DNA of 64,000 nt from Ambrosia x helenae (taxonomy: Eukaryota > Streptophyta > Magnoliopsida > Asterales > Asteraceae): contig CM061223.1 in NCBI GenBank assembly GCA_030844895.1, forward strand, positions 14,147,994-14,211,993, given 5' to 3'. This document shows positions 1 to 11,328 of this stretch, one piece after another. How positions within the stretch are numbered: position 1 is the first letter of the stretch; the number at the start of each line of letters is the position of its first letter. The position numbers were made by a program, and so were the translations under genes. The notes beneath the pieces were generated by a model that saw nothing but the letters and a program-made list of their open reading frames with translations, ran no database searches and was not told the origin of the DNA.

Positions 1-188
1 AATGTTTATTCTAGTTTGAATATTTAAATTAAGCAGCATTGGTTTGGTTTTAATATAAGCATATTTTTTTTATAGATTCGGATATCCGTTGGATAATCCG
101 CATCCGAATCCGAAATTTTGGATAACCGATTTTCGGATATCCGAAATTTCGGATACGGATTTGGATATCAATATTCACTATCCGAAAT
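1..188 (+). repeat. truncated copy of a hAT-like element, 3' part
   Basis: By eye this stretch is identical, base for base, to 4620-4807, the 3' part of the hAT-like element at 3524-4867. It carries the same run of subterminal repeats built on GGATATCCG and CGGATTCGG. At base 189 the similarity stops abruptly and gypsy LTR sequence follows, so the last 60 bases including the terminal inverted repeat are missing here. The copy probably extends left beyond the window. Confidence 0.75.
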
Positions 189-1711
189 CTCCTTCGCCCG
201 TTTTTAAGTCTCCTTCGCCCGTTTTTACCACGTTCGACCGTTTTGATGTCTCCTTCGACCGTTTTCCTCGTTCGCCCAAACATATTCCAGGTTCGACCTG
301 GATTCTCTCCTTCGCCCAATCGATCGGTCGAAGGAGTCCAGGTTCGCCCCTGTTGTTCAAATTTTCCTAAAAACGCTTCAAACACATTCGAAACACCTCG
401 AAACATCATCAAACATAGCAGTCAAGTATGTAATACTTATCCCTACAAAACCCCACCGATTTTACACCAAAATCTAGTCGTTTTACAAGTTTCCCAAAAA
501 TAGTAAATTATGGAGATGTCACATCATCATGCATGCAATCTCTACCCAATTAGGAAACTTTCTGAAATGAATCAATAATCAACTTAACACACTCAAATTA
601 TCATGAACAAGAAACCCCCAATCATATCCTTATCACTATCATCATGAACAAGCCTTAGATCTAACCCAAAATCCCCAAAATCCCCAAAATGGACAAAACA
701 TCATCAATAACCAATTGTAACCTATCTCAATCATAAAACGTCATCAATAACAGTCCTAGATCATTGTTATAACATCTATACAGCAATCAATCATCAAACA
801 ATACATAACATCACATAAAACACCATTAACACATGTTAATTTGTATGAAAACTCATTGTTTATGAATAGGTTTTGTTTAGAAAGACATTAGGAAGGTTTT
901 TATCCATGAAAACATGTTTGTATCAGATCTGGACTCTTGGGGTTTAATAAAAACGAATTGAAATGCTTTAAAAATGATTTAGAATGAAGAACACACCTTA
1001 GATCCTTGTGTAGAAGATGTTTGTAGGTTAGATTATAGAAAACAAGGGCAAAAACTCTTTCCCCAATGTTTAAAGTCGCTAGAGAGTGTTTTGAGACGGT
1101 TAGGGTTTGTGAAATGGTGAAAAATGGCAAAGTGTGGTATTTATACTATGTCCACATTCGCCCCTTTTACCTGGGCGAATGTACTCTCCTTCGACCCTTT
1201 CACAGGGTCGAACGTACCCTGACTTGGTCGAATGAAATTCTTTCAATTCCACATCCCAGGTTCGCCCCTTTGCAAAGGGTCGAACCAAGACATATTTCCA
1301 CCTTCGACCACTCGAAGTGGTCGAACCAGACCTATGTTTTCTAGTTTTCCAGTTTGTCGTGTTTAACGCATTTTAACGCACCTTAACATATTAGCATGCA
1401 ACCTTAGTCTATGTTTAACATATTTAAGCATGGATAATCATCTACACATCATTTAAACACATCTATGTATATAATCCACCACACGACCAATAATTTACAC
1501 ATACACTTAATTTGTTTATGTAATTCACCAACAACAGGACTCGTAACGTGTGTGTGTAATTAACCCAATGATCCTCCGAATCATTGAACCCTGGACAATA
1601 CGGACTGTGTTCCGAATCTACTGACCCCGTCAAGTATGTTTAATAAACGTTTTTCGCTAAGGTAGACTTATGTGTTTATAAAATGTTGACCCAAACATGT
1701 CGGGTGTCACA
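189..1711 (-). mobile_element. Ty3/gypsy LTR, truncated, minus strand
   Basis: Read on the minus strand from 1711, this begins TGTGACACCCGACATGTT and follows the same order of blocks as the LTRs at 18446 and 26362: the AGTCTACCTTAGCG block, the AATGATCCGGAGGATCATTG-type inverted block, a TATAAATA box (1138-1145), then leader sequence with TCTAAGGTGTGTTCTTC. It is clearly diverged from those LTRs, so it is an older relative. It shares their peculiar repeated TTCGACC/TTCGCCC hexamers. The distal end is lost at 189, against the truncated hAT-like copy. No internal gag/pol follows at the 1711 side, where host-like sequence begins. Confidence 0.75.
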
Positions 1712-3523
1712 ATCAACGAAAGAACTTAAATAACATAACATAAATTAAACGAAAAACATGACAGAAACAATATTTATATTAATATCATGAATAATAACAT
1801 ATAAAATAACCTCAGAGAAAAATTACATTACCTGCTCAACAATCAATATCATTTCTATCTTAAAACTTTCTTTCCACTTTCGTGTGATACGAACCTTGAG
1901 AAACCAGATATCTTTGGATGGGTTGAGATCACAAACAAAACTATCAATTTTCTTATGAAGATCCATTGAGAACATTTCAACAAAAAATTCGAAAGGAGAT
2001 TTTATAAATTAATTTGTGAGAGAAAATGGTTGTGTATGAGGAAAGCATATGCGATAATGATGATTATATAGCTGCAAAAATCACACTTCCCTATGTTAAT
2101 TCAAAATTTCCCTCTTAAAACTTCAAAAAGTTAAGGGCTGAATATGTACTATAGAGCCGTTCATAAAACTGCTTATAGATAATAGCTGAAAGCATATGTG
2201 CATAAGGTCTGCTGTTGGTTGGCAGACCCAAGGATTCAGAACCGCTATTGAGAGCAACAGCGGTGCTTTCACGTGGAAAACGCCTTTTTTTAATATTTTA
2301 AGGCGATTAAGGTGTGTTTATGAAACGTGTTAAATCTAAGGACAAGACCAAGGATGTTAAGAGACAACAGATTAGAAGAGTCGAGCCTCTAAACGTTAGC
2401 AAATAAACAGAGGTTGGAAAAGTACGATGTGCTCGTAGTCTTTTCAACGAAAGTGTTAGTGAATATCGGATGCCAATAAAAGGAAAAGGGACTCCTCATT
2501 TTATAGTACCTCGACATACAACTTCCTCAACCCGTCCTCTACCCTTAGTGGGGCCCGGCCCAGGTAGAGGTGTCTCTAGGTTTCCGGCCCAAGTCCCAAA
2601 GCCCAATGGTGCAAGTGGGTTTGGTAAAGAAGAGGGAATAAGGGGGATGTTACTATCCTGACGAAGATACACGTGGCGTCCGTTGAGTGGACGCTGGTGG
2701 GCGGCGGACGCGTGGCGTCCGTCTATTGGCTACTCTAGGGCGGTGGGTAATCATCCTTCCATCTAGAACCTGAGACAAGTGGGGGGTTGCAAAAGTCTTC
2801 TGTCAGAGAGATATCTTGGCTAGAAGGTTGCCACGTCATCGTCCTTTCTGGGTGTCAGGCTGAGCGCAGCCTTTGATTGGCTGAGAACTCTGATGGGCAG
2901 CCTGCAACGTTAGGAACAGTTGCCTGGGGCAGGAGTGTGTGTCTCGAGGCTGCCCCAGAAGGTATCTTTCAATCGTGTTGACGAAGCTTTGTCTATCTTG
3001 CTGAAGATGCTTCGTAGTGTGTCTGGCCTGCTGACGTAAAACGGGCGGTACAGTGTGCGTCCATTGTCTGATGGACGCTAACTGTTCCGCTGACGTAAAA
3101 TGGTCGGAGTAGGTTTTAGCTAGGCGCTATTTGTAGGTTTGTGATATGGTATTACTGATGTTTTTGGTACCATATCCCTTCAAATACCTATCCTAGTACG
3201 GGTAAGTAAGGTCGTCTCCACAGGGAACGTGTGGATAGTATGAGTTTGAAAATTAAATTAATAAACTACTAATCTTGAATCGGAGTTTTGTTTGACTAAA
3301 AGAAAGTAAACAATTAAAAACGAAAGAGTTATCAGATTAAGAAAAAGTAACTTCCACCCGGGATCCAGGTTACAAATTTTTTCACACAAACTCAATTAAT
3401 TACTAAACCCCACATAGACGTGGCCTTGGGTTTCTGAATTGATTTAATAACTAAAGACAGTTTTTAATAAAAATCGTACGATCTATTTATTCGTTCACAA
3501 ACACCAATTACTAATCTGCTAAC
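1712..3523. other. unassigned intergenic sequence
   Basis: No convincing gene. 1712-2290 is AT-rich. 2300-3170 is unusually GC-rich for the window and repeats GGACGC/GCGTCC and TGACGTAAAA short motifs, as an old LTR or other repeat might. 3190-3240 holds a stretch (around GTCGTCTCCACAGGGA) that I associate with dispersed plant repeats without being able to name one. Confidence 0.3.
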
Positions 3524-4071
3524 TAGGGGTGTTCAAAAACATCCGAATTCGAATCCGAAATTTCGGATTCGGATTTGGATATGACTTTTGCAAATTTTCG
3601 GATATCCGAAATATCCGAATCTGAAATCTTAAAATAATAAATATATATATATATATATAGGTTTAGGATCCTGTACAAAGTATATTTTTCGTGAGAAGTG
3701 TGAGAAAGACTAAGAATTGACATGTAGACATCATTTTTTGGGTTTAGGAATGATTTTTTAGGTTGTTTAAACTTAAAAAACACCAAACACAACAATCTAA
3801 AACACAATACAATGTATTATAGTCATTAAATTTAAAAAAACAGCTAAAACACACTACTTAACGCTTAAAACACACTGCGAATGTTCTTAGCATGGTGTTT
3901 TAAATTTTAAGCCTAAAATACATTGTTTTCGGTTTTTAATTGTTATGTTTGGTGTTTTTATAGGCAAAACAATCCAAAACATCACGACTAAGTTTAAAAA
4001 ATGATGCCTAAGTATCAATTTTTAATACTTCTCACACTTCTCACAAAAAAAGCACTTTGTACACGATCTTG

Positions 4072-4112
<41 letters not shown>

Positions 4113-4867
4113 TATATATACAAAGTTTTATCCTCATTCCAACCCTGGCCCTAATAACAAACATCGCCCCCTCCGCTCCTCGTTTCCTCCAGGCGCCTCC
4201 ATTCTATTCGTGTCCGACTTCTCCTCCCACCAACCAGGCATCCACCCTCCACCCTCCATCGTCCCAACTTCCAACCATCGAGTAGATCCATAAATTTTTT
4301 TCTATTTCGTTATCGACCATCGACAAATATAAAGCCATCAACCATCAACAAATCCTTTCGTCTGTTTCCGAATATAAACCCATGGGCAAATCCTTTTGTT
4401 TTTTCTTTTCTGTTTCCGAATACAAAATCATAACTATATTACGAGTATTGCTTATTTATTATTGGCTTGTGTAATTTTGATAGGACGACACATAAAATCA
4501 TATAGAATTTGATCCATTAATTAAAGCACTGTTTTTGTCTAATTTACCGTTGTATTTGTTTTGAATTCGATACTTTGAATTGTTTTGAATGTTTGTGGTT
4601 TCAAACTTTGAATTGTTTGAATGTTTATTCTAGTTTGAATATTTAAATTAAGCAGCATTGGTTTGGTTTTAATATAAGCATATTTTTTTTATAGATTCGG
4701 ATATCCGTTGGATAATCCGCATCCGAATCCGAAATTTTGGATAACCGATTTTCGGATATCCGAAATTTCGGATACGGATTTGGATATCAATATTCACTAT
4801 CCGAAATTTTCAGATATCCGATTTTCGGATATCCAAAAACCGGATAATCCGGTTTTGAACACCCCTA
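3524..4867. mobile_element. non-autonomous hAT-like element with 8-bp target duplication
   Basis: Terminal inverted repeats read TAGGGGTGTTCAAAA at 3524 and TTTTGAACACCCCTA ending at 4867. The flanks are CTGCTAAC (3516-3523) and CCGCTAAC (4868-4875), an 8-bp target duplication with one mismatch, as expected for the hAT superfamily. Both subterminal regions are packed with GGATATCC and CCGAAATTTCGG palindromic motifs, typical of hAT transposase binding regions. No transposase reading frame is present. A second element (3659-4076) sits inside it within a TA microsatellite. Confidence 0.8.
3659..4076. mobile_element. (TA)n-flanked inverted-repeat element, copy 1
   Basis: This element lies between TA microsatellites (about 3640-3658 and 4077-4107). 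The ends are imperfect inverted repeats of about 50 bases: the left end contains GGATCCTGTACAAAG then GTGAGAAGTGTGAGAA, and the right end contains the same blocks in reverse (TTCTCACACTTCTCAC, CTTTGTACACGATC). It has no coding capacity. It is related to the element at 30423-30783. The arrangement resembles the microsatellite-targeting Micron elements described in rice; assignment to that type is inference. Confidence 0.65.
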
Positions 4868-5016
4868 CCGCTAACAATGCAAGAAATTGCCAATACGTTT
4901 ACTAAAAGATAAATAATTCAAATATAAGCAAACGTTTCATCATTTCTAACACAAGTGGTCAAGTTATACCAGTTCAAACATAAATAAACTGAGTCTAATG
5001 TAAAAGAAAACTAACA

Positions 5017-5429
5017 CTCTGTTCCAGAGTTTTATTTAATGGGGAAGAGAAAGGATTAGGAAGGAAGTGGAGAAAAAATGTGTTTTAGAGTTTTTTTTAG
5101 GGGGGGAAAGGGAGGGGGGAATGAGAGGGATAATACAAATGATCAGTGGCGGATCTAGAAACATTTTTCAGTAGTAACGTTTTTCATTTTTTTCATTTTA
5201 GTAGCAACGTTTTTCAAATTTCGTAAAAAAAACCAAATTTTCCACTAATTTTTCACTACACGCGCGAAGTTGAGCCGCAACGTCCGCACCCCCTCCTTTA
5301 ACTATAGATCCGCCCCTGCAAATGATTTTGGGTTGATTTTCAATCTTTCCAATTTGGAAGGAATTGGAGAGAAAGGAAGAGGAGGGAAATCCTTTCTCTT
5401 CCTCCCTTAAGTCAATCTCTGGAACACAG
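5017..5429. mobile_element. MITE with CTGTTCCAGAG ends, containing a nested hAT MITE
   Basis: The left end CTCTGTTCCAGAGTTTTA and right end CTCTGGAACACAG are imperfect inverted repeats that continue into mirrored purine-rich and pyrimidine-rich blocks (GAAAGGATTAGGAAGG against CCTTTCTCTTCCTCCC). No target duplication could be settled. The 175-base hAT MITE at 5144-5318 interrupts it. Confidence 0.5.
5144..5318. mobile_element. hAT MITE with perfect 8-bp target duplication
   Basis: Ends are CAGTGGCGGATCTAG and CTATAGATCCGCCCCTG, a terminal inverted repeat of the widespread plant hAT type. CAAATGAT occurs directly on both sides (5136-5143 and 5319-5326). At 175 bases it is non-coding. It lies inside the MITE at 5017-5429, so it inserted later. 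Confidence 0.85.
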
Positions 5430-5489
5430 CGTAAAACTGTTCACCTGAGAAAAGTCACAAAGGGTTTAGCCACTCTTGATCATTATAGA

Positions 5490-5618
5490 ATCTTTATTTA
5501 TTTATTTATTTTTTTTGAACGGCAAATTTCTACTCCTTGTAAGACTTGAACCCATGACTTCCTCTTAAGTGTTCCTAGAAGTTTTGTTTCTACCATTGGG
5601 CTACCAACCCCAATGGTA
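5490..5618 (-). mobile_element. tRNA-derived SINE, copy 1
   Basis: On the minus strand it starts with GGTAGCCCAATGGTAGA (tRNA-like A box) and has GGGTTCAAGTCTTAC (B box, RNA polymerase III internal promoter) near the middle. It ends in an A-rich tail, seen here as the T run at about 5491-5517. It is homologous along its length to 7049-7158. Confidence 0.7.
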
Positions 5619-6280
5619 AAAAGATCGTATCCCAAAGCTGCTTCCTTGAAAGATCGTGGCTGTTATGCGTGATGCCTCCAAGCTCGCAACCGTCAAAGGA
5701 TCATAATAATACTTTATCCTCCACCCACTTTCGTTCTTTTATGAGGTGGCCCCTAATCTCTGGTAAAATCAATTGAGCCCACTATATGAAGTTCATTTAA
5801 TTTCTTTTATTTCCCTTGTCTGGTGACTGGTCCAATCATCTCAAATCGATTAATTAGGGTATTTAGAAACCATACACCCTATAAGACCATTAGGTGTGGA
5901 GGAGACCCATCTTTCATGCCTTGCCTCCACCTCAGCTGCCACGTCAGCGTGGGGTAGGAGCATCCATGAGATGATGGTCCTAGGGGTGTGGAGAGGACCA
6001 TCATCATTTAATGCTATTTCTTTTTTTTTTGTATTAAATAATATTATCATATTAATATAAAAAGTAAAGATGTATTTAAATAAAAAACAAACACTTAAAT
6101 AAATTAAAAAAAACGTACAATAAAAATAAAAAAAAAACATACACTTAAATAAAAAAAAGTACAATTTTTAATTAAAAAAAACACAAACTACGGATTATAT
6201 TTTTTTGCGATGCTCTCCTTCATCTTGAGCAACACGGGACGGTCTTCTTCGGGGTAGTCGTTGATGTTTGCTGTCATTAT

Positions 6281-6736
6281 TCACCATTCTTCTATTTGCC
6301 TATCTTCGTTCTTTTGGTGAATGTTTTCCTCCACCCTCTTTTGCTTTAAGCGAAGCTTTTCTTCGACTTCGCGTTCCTTCAATTTCTTCTTCTCTGCTTG
6401 ACTTTCACTAAAGGTATTTTTGAAGCCGCTTGTTTTTTTTGCTCTGTCCCTCCCTATGGGTCGTGGCTCCTCTTGAACGGGAGTATCCTCGAACTCTGGG
6501 TCTGGGTCATCGTTTATATTTATTTGACAATGACCGGTCGACCCGCCTCCCACGCTATAATCGCCCGACTCCGAAGTTTTGGTTCGTTTGGCGCTTGCAA
6601 CCTCGTTTGGAACCGGTGCCCATTTGCGAGATGTCTTCAACACCGTCCATGCTCGAACATGAGGAAAAACATGGCCATACTTGTCTTCATATTTACGCAT
6701 CGCCTTCTTGAAAATCATTTCCTCGTTAAAACCCAC
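6281..6736 (-). pseudogene. PIF/Harbinger ORF1 (Myb-like, NAM-associated domain) remnant
   Basis: An open frame of 151 residues starting MGFNEEMIFKKAMRKYEDKY. It has the pattern of the C-terminal part of the Myb/trihelix-like protein encoded by ORF1 of plant PIF/Harbinger transposons and often annotated as NAM-associated: an aromatic-rich helix with W-x-V-L-K-x-x-x-K-W, an acidic linker, a P-x-G-x-x-x-A-K-K block, then a highly charged EKKKLKEREVEEKLRLKQKR coiled coil. Family proteins are about 300-400 residues, so the Myb-like DNA-binding half is missing. In intact elements this protein helps the DDE transposase bind the element ends; no transposase is present nearby. Flanking 5883-6010 has MITE-like GACCATTAGGTGTGG and GGTCCTAGGGGTGTGG blocks. 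Captured or decayed transposon remnant. Confidence 0.6.
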
Positions 6737-7048
6737 TTGGAGGTTTCATACACCCCTGACCCACATCACACACCAATAGAAGGCTAACACATACCCAAAA
6801 TGTGATATCATACACCCCTGAATGTGATGTCACGAAGTGTATGAAACCTAGACCCCATGATTAGCCCATCAAAAAATCAATAAAGCTTTTACTTCACTTT
6901 GTCGTTTCCTACAACATTTCAATTCCACAAGCAATAAATTGAATTTTTTTTCCAAATTAGTGTTGATGAAAAACTTATTTACTAAAATGGGTAGTTTGGT
7001 TATTAAATCTAAGAAAAATCTAAGTTTCTATTTTCTCACTCCTAATCT

Positions 7049-7158
7049 TTTTTTTTTTTTACCGGCAAATTTCTACTCCTTGTGAGACTTTAACCCATGA
7101 CCTTCCATTAGGTGTTCCTAGAAGCTTTTGTTCTACCATTGGGCCACTAACCCCAATA
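7049..7158 (-). mobile_element. tRNA-derived SINE, copy 2, with 16-bp target duplication
   Basis: Same family as 5490-5618. It reads from the minus strand with an A-box-like GGCCCAATGGTAGA, a B-box-like GGGTTAAAGTCTCAC and a terminal A run (T run at 7049-7060). TTCTCACTCCTAATCT occurs immediately on both sides (7033-7048 and 7159-7174). A 16-bp target duplication directly at the poly-A end is the hallmark of LINE-driven retroposition. Confidence 0.85.
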
Positions 7159-7234
7159 TTCTCACTCCTAATCTCATTGGATAATTTAACCCATCAACTA
7201 ATTATTTATTTAATCACTTTTAGCATGTATATTA

Positions 7235-7897
7235 CTAGCTGATTACCCCGAGAGTGTCCCGGGGTTGAAAAATCTAATATTACTTAATAAAAAAGGATAA
7301 AAGAAGTAAACAGTTTCAACCTCTTTTAATGTTAAAGAAAGATGTTCTAATTTTTATACTATCAAAAGGGGTTCTCATGCTGCGTTCCCAGCAGATAAAA
7401 AAATCTCAACCTCTTTTAATGCTAAGCATATCGTTATAGCACATGAACATGGGCAATTCATATATGTAATAGTAGGTTCAAAAACATATATACTATCATA
7501 ACATGATTAGTGACTTGTCTATATATGATTAAAAAATTACCTAAATACATTGTGTTTTTTCTGCATGAACAAAAACTCACTAAAAAAACATTTTTTTTTT
7601 CGTTTTTGTATAGCACTATATATGGTGCTCGTTGGAAAGATAATAAAGCGATCGTTAATTTGGTGTAATTTTTTTTTCAAAAAAATGTCATACATAAAAG
7701 TTACTAACGTTTAAAAATTGTGAGCGGAAAATAAGAAAAAAATAAAGATAAAAATATTAATTAACATATTTGAAATTTTAAAATAATTAATAGTTCACTA
7801 ACATTTAAAAAATGTGAGAGGAAAATAAGGAAAATATATTAATTAACATATTTGAAATTTTAAGATAATACTCTACCTATATATATATATATATAGA
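7235..7897 (-). mobile_element. short non-autonomous Helitron, minus strand arm
   Basis: On the minus strand it starts TC (7897-7896, preceded by A) as TCTATATATA and ends with an imperfect GC hairpin (7245-7265, ACCCCGGGACACTCTCGGGGT read with one extra base pair) followed by CTAG and a host T. This is the canonical Helitron architecture: 5' TC, 3' hairpin, CTRR, insertion between A and T. It has no coding capacity. Its body is homologous in inverted orientation to 7911-8563; shared blocks include ACACCAAATTAACGA and TTATTATCTTTCCAACG. Confidence 0.75.
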
Positions 7898-7910
7898 TTT
7901 TATTTAAAAA

Positions 7911-8563
7911 TCTATACATATAATAAACCAAAGCCATTTTAATGACATGGCATTCAAAGAGGGTATTCTCTTCATTGGGTGTGCCATGTGTCATCCCATG
8001 TGGCAATGGCTTTATTTTAGGAAAATAATAATTTAAAATTTAAAAACAAAATTAGATTTTTATCTCTAATGTTTTCTCCCATAACTTTTAAACGTTAATA
8101 TCTTTTATATACGAGATTTTTTAAAGAAAAAAATCACACCAAATTAACGAGCGTTTTATTATCTTTCCAACGGGTACCATAGTGTTATATAAAAAACGGA
8201 GAAAAAACGACTATTTTTTTGTGTGGTTTTGTTCATACAGGAAAAAAACGCAAAGTGTTCAGGTTATTCATTAATCATGTATAGGCAAGTCATTAGTTAT
8301 GTTCAAACCAATAAATATGATTTTTATTTACAACATGTGTTAGCATTGGAGTTGTACATTGTTTTAGATTAGGTTTTAATATAAGAGTTATACAGTGTTT
8401 AAGTTTATGCACTTACATTGAAGATACATTGTTAATTGTTTTAGGTTAAGTGCTACCTGAAGCTTTCCTGCATGTAACTGTAAAACGCATCAATCTATTT
8501 CAGGTGTAAAATTGATATTTCAAATTAGATTTCTCAACCCGGGACGCTCCCGGGATATATTAG
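7911..8563 (+). mobile_element. short non-autonomous Helitron, plus strand arm
   Basis: Starts TCTATACATATAATA at 7911 after an A. A perfect hairpin, CCCGGGA-CGC-TCCCGGG at 8538-8554, precedes the 3' terminus, which reads TTAG|T where CTAG|T is expected; C to T is a simple decay change. With the minus-strand element at 7235-7897 it forms a palindrome around a 13-base AT spacer (7898-7910). Confidence 0.75.
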
Positions 8564-8570
8564 TTTAAAA

Positions 8571-8818
8571 AAAATTGTGGGTTTGGGTCGGGTCTGGGAT
8601 TAGGTGATTCCCAACCCAATTACCTTTTTTTTTATATTAGAATATGATAACTTATGGCAAAGATTTGTTTAAAATAATAATAATAATATAAATAATAATA
8701 ATAATAATAATATTCATTAATCATATATTGGCAAGTCATTAATTATGTTGTCATATTAGATATTTTATTATGTCATATTAGATTTCTCAACCCGGGACGC
8801 TCCTGGGGTATAAGCTAG
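8571..8818 (+). mobile_element. Helitron 3' terminal fragment
   Basis: Ends in a CCCGGGACGCTCCTGGGG hairpin (8791-8807) and CTAG|T at 8815-8818. It contains an AAT microsatellite (about 8670-8712) next to TGATAACTTATGGCAAAGATTTG. The same block, hairpin and AAT tract recur in reverse at 54897-55110, so this is a shared Helitron 3' family. Its 5' end was not identified. Confidence 0.6.
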
Positions 8819-8919
8819 TATAAAATAAATCAATTTAAAAGAAAGTTTCACATGATGCCACATGACATTGAGGCCTCCATTGAATGTCACCTCATACAAA
8901 CTCAATTCTTTTATTATAA

Positions 8920-9229
8920 GACCCACCGTAGTGGGCAAAATTTTGGGCGCTATTTTACAAAATAAAGCCCCCCACACAGCTATGGGGGGCTTTATTTTTG
9001 AAAAGTTGCTTTTGGCGTTATACAAATAGCGCTCAACACATTTTGATGTGGCCAATACCCATGTGACACGTGGCGGAGAATCAGAAAAGGCTTTATAAAT
9101 GGGGCTTTATAAATAAAGCCCCTACCACTACACCCTTTTTTCACTTTATCTCTACATGCTAACTCAACTGTCACGTGAACCAATCAGAAATGGGGGCTTT
9201 ATATATAAAGCCCCCCACTAAACATGGCC
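8920..9229. mobile_element. Harbinger-type MITE with TAA duplication
   Basis: Flanked by TAA on both sides (8917-8919, 9230-9232). Ends are GACCCACCGTAGTGGGC and CCACTAAACATGGCC, imperfect inverted repeats of the same kind as the MITE at 14380-14955. It contains a near-perfect 40-base palindrome around AAAGCCCCCCACACAGC (about 8959-8999), which suggests an internal terminal duplication. The 3-bp TAA target matches PIF/Harbinger elements. Non-coding. Confidence 0.7.
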
Positions 9230-9841
9230 TAAGTTATAGATTATAGATTAGTTTATATTTTTACTTTTAATTTATATAAAAAAAAGAGTATGAAAGCTTA
9301 AAGTTAATATGTTATCACGTCAGTCCTCCAAAATTTCTTATTTAACTATTAAAAGATGATATCTTTTATACTTTTTACTTTTAAGGTTTTTTTATTCTAT
9401 TATTTATTTTGTATTAGAAATTTATGAAAAAAATAACTAGTTTTGTATTAAACATTTTCTGAAATCTGTTTCCTCTAACGGAATTACCATTATCCTATAT
9501 ATTAATATTAGGCTGTTCATGAATAGTGCCGTTGTTACGTGGCAGCGGCTAATTGGTTTTTTTTTATTAAGCCTTATCAGTTATAACCGTATTTATATAG
9601 AACGTTACGAATTTGTAAACTAAAGTTCTTGCAGACCAGTTGGTGTGGCTGTTGCTTATTTGTTTGTGATTCCCGGGTTCGAGTCAGGCGAATTGCTTCT
9701 CTTTTTTGTTACAAACGTTTTTGTTTGTTTGTTTGTTTGTGTTTTAATGGGTACACGCGTCCTTTTCCCCGGCTTTACAGCAAATGCGTGTAAACACTTC
9801 TGTCCGCCACACAACCACAACCCTATTTGCAGCCCCTCACC

Positions 9842-9872
<31 letters not shown>

Positions 9873-11328
9873 TTCACAACCCAACTACCGTCTCTCTCTC
9901 CCCCCTTTCTTCATCTACCATCACAACACAACGGAGGTACCGATGGGTACCTAAACCCATCATCGTTCCAACCTTACGGCCGGCCCCTTTTCCCGCATCC
10001 ATCACCCTGACCATAACCGGTCACGACAACCCAGCGCTGAGCCGACAGAGAGAGAGAGAGAGAGAGAGACGTGGCGATTCCGTTCGATTGAATCTCTGGC
10101 CGTCGCGATGTTGATAAGGGTTGCTACATCCCTCCCTCTACATACCTACTGATTGATTTGTTGGTTGGTTGTTGTTCTGTACTTGTACTGTTAATTTACT
10201 TTTGTCGTGGATTCAATTGCGTTTCTGGGTTTGATTGGTGTTTACTGGTTTGACCAAGTTTCTCCCTTTTTGTCTTGATTGTAAAAGAAGAGTTTCATTT
10301 TCTTTTAGTTAAAGGTGTTTCATTTACGGTGAGGTCAATTGTTCACAGAATCTATGATTTAAGAATTAGGGGTTTTACATCGAGGACATGATTGCGTAAA
10401 TTTGTGTAGTTATTTAGTGAATGATTTGACTTAGTTTTCCTTTTTCACTACAGGTCAAATGATTTAAGATCAAATAATTGAAGATAAGAAATTAGTTGAG
10501 AATTTAAAAGGCATTATAAGTAATCAAAACTGTTGGTGGTTTCGCGCTTTGGCCAGAAATAGCTGTTCTGTGTTTTGCTTTAGTGATATTAAAAGGAGGC
10601 CTACAACTTTAAGGCCACACTTAACTGCCCACCAGGTATGACATTCTGTTTACAACCTTATTTATGGCATATGTTGTTCTATGTTGTTTATATGAAGATG
10701 TGTTTTTACTTTAAAAGAGTGAGGATATACACCTCTGTAACATTACAAGTGTTTTTTTGACACATTATTGTGATGATCAAACACACCATTGTAAAAGTAG
10801 ACCCATCAATAATTCATTCAAACACTGTGATAACCAGTTTGCACATCAGACCATATTCACAATGCATCAACATTTTTTTAACAAAAACCATGTAATGCTT
10901 AAATTAAAGATAAATAAACTTCTCAAATTTATAGTGCACTTTATAAAGGGTAATGAATTACTTGAAACAAATAGAACTAGACTTTTAAAGAAGTTTACAA
11001 TGACGTCTCAATTTTAATTTTTGACAACCAGGGCCGGTCTTGAGAATTCATGTGTCCGGGCCGAACTGTTTTGGTGGTGACATGGGTGGCAATGCTACCG
11101 AAGCGCTTCAACCTGTAATGGAGAAATTTAAAATTATTTTGGCTAAGCAGAGCCTACTTCTTCAACAGGTAGTTTTGTATATGTATTTGTTCCCGCTTTG
11201 ACGCTTAATTTTGAAGGTTTTGGGAGATCAAATATAGTTTTAGTAGTTATTTATGCCATATAAATTCCTTATATAAAATGTGAATATAAGATTAGATTAG
11301 ATTAGTGTAATAAATAAAGAAAAAAAAA

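Noticed and set aside
9645..10114. Overlapping open frames on both strands near the start of the 9.5-kb Helitron
   Set aside because: Compositional: TC/AG microsatellites and GTTT repeats; no family resemblance.
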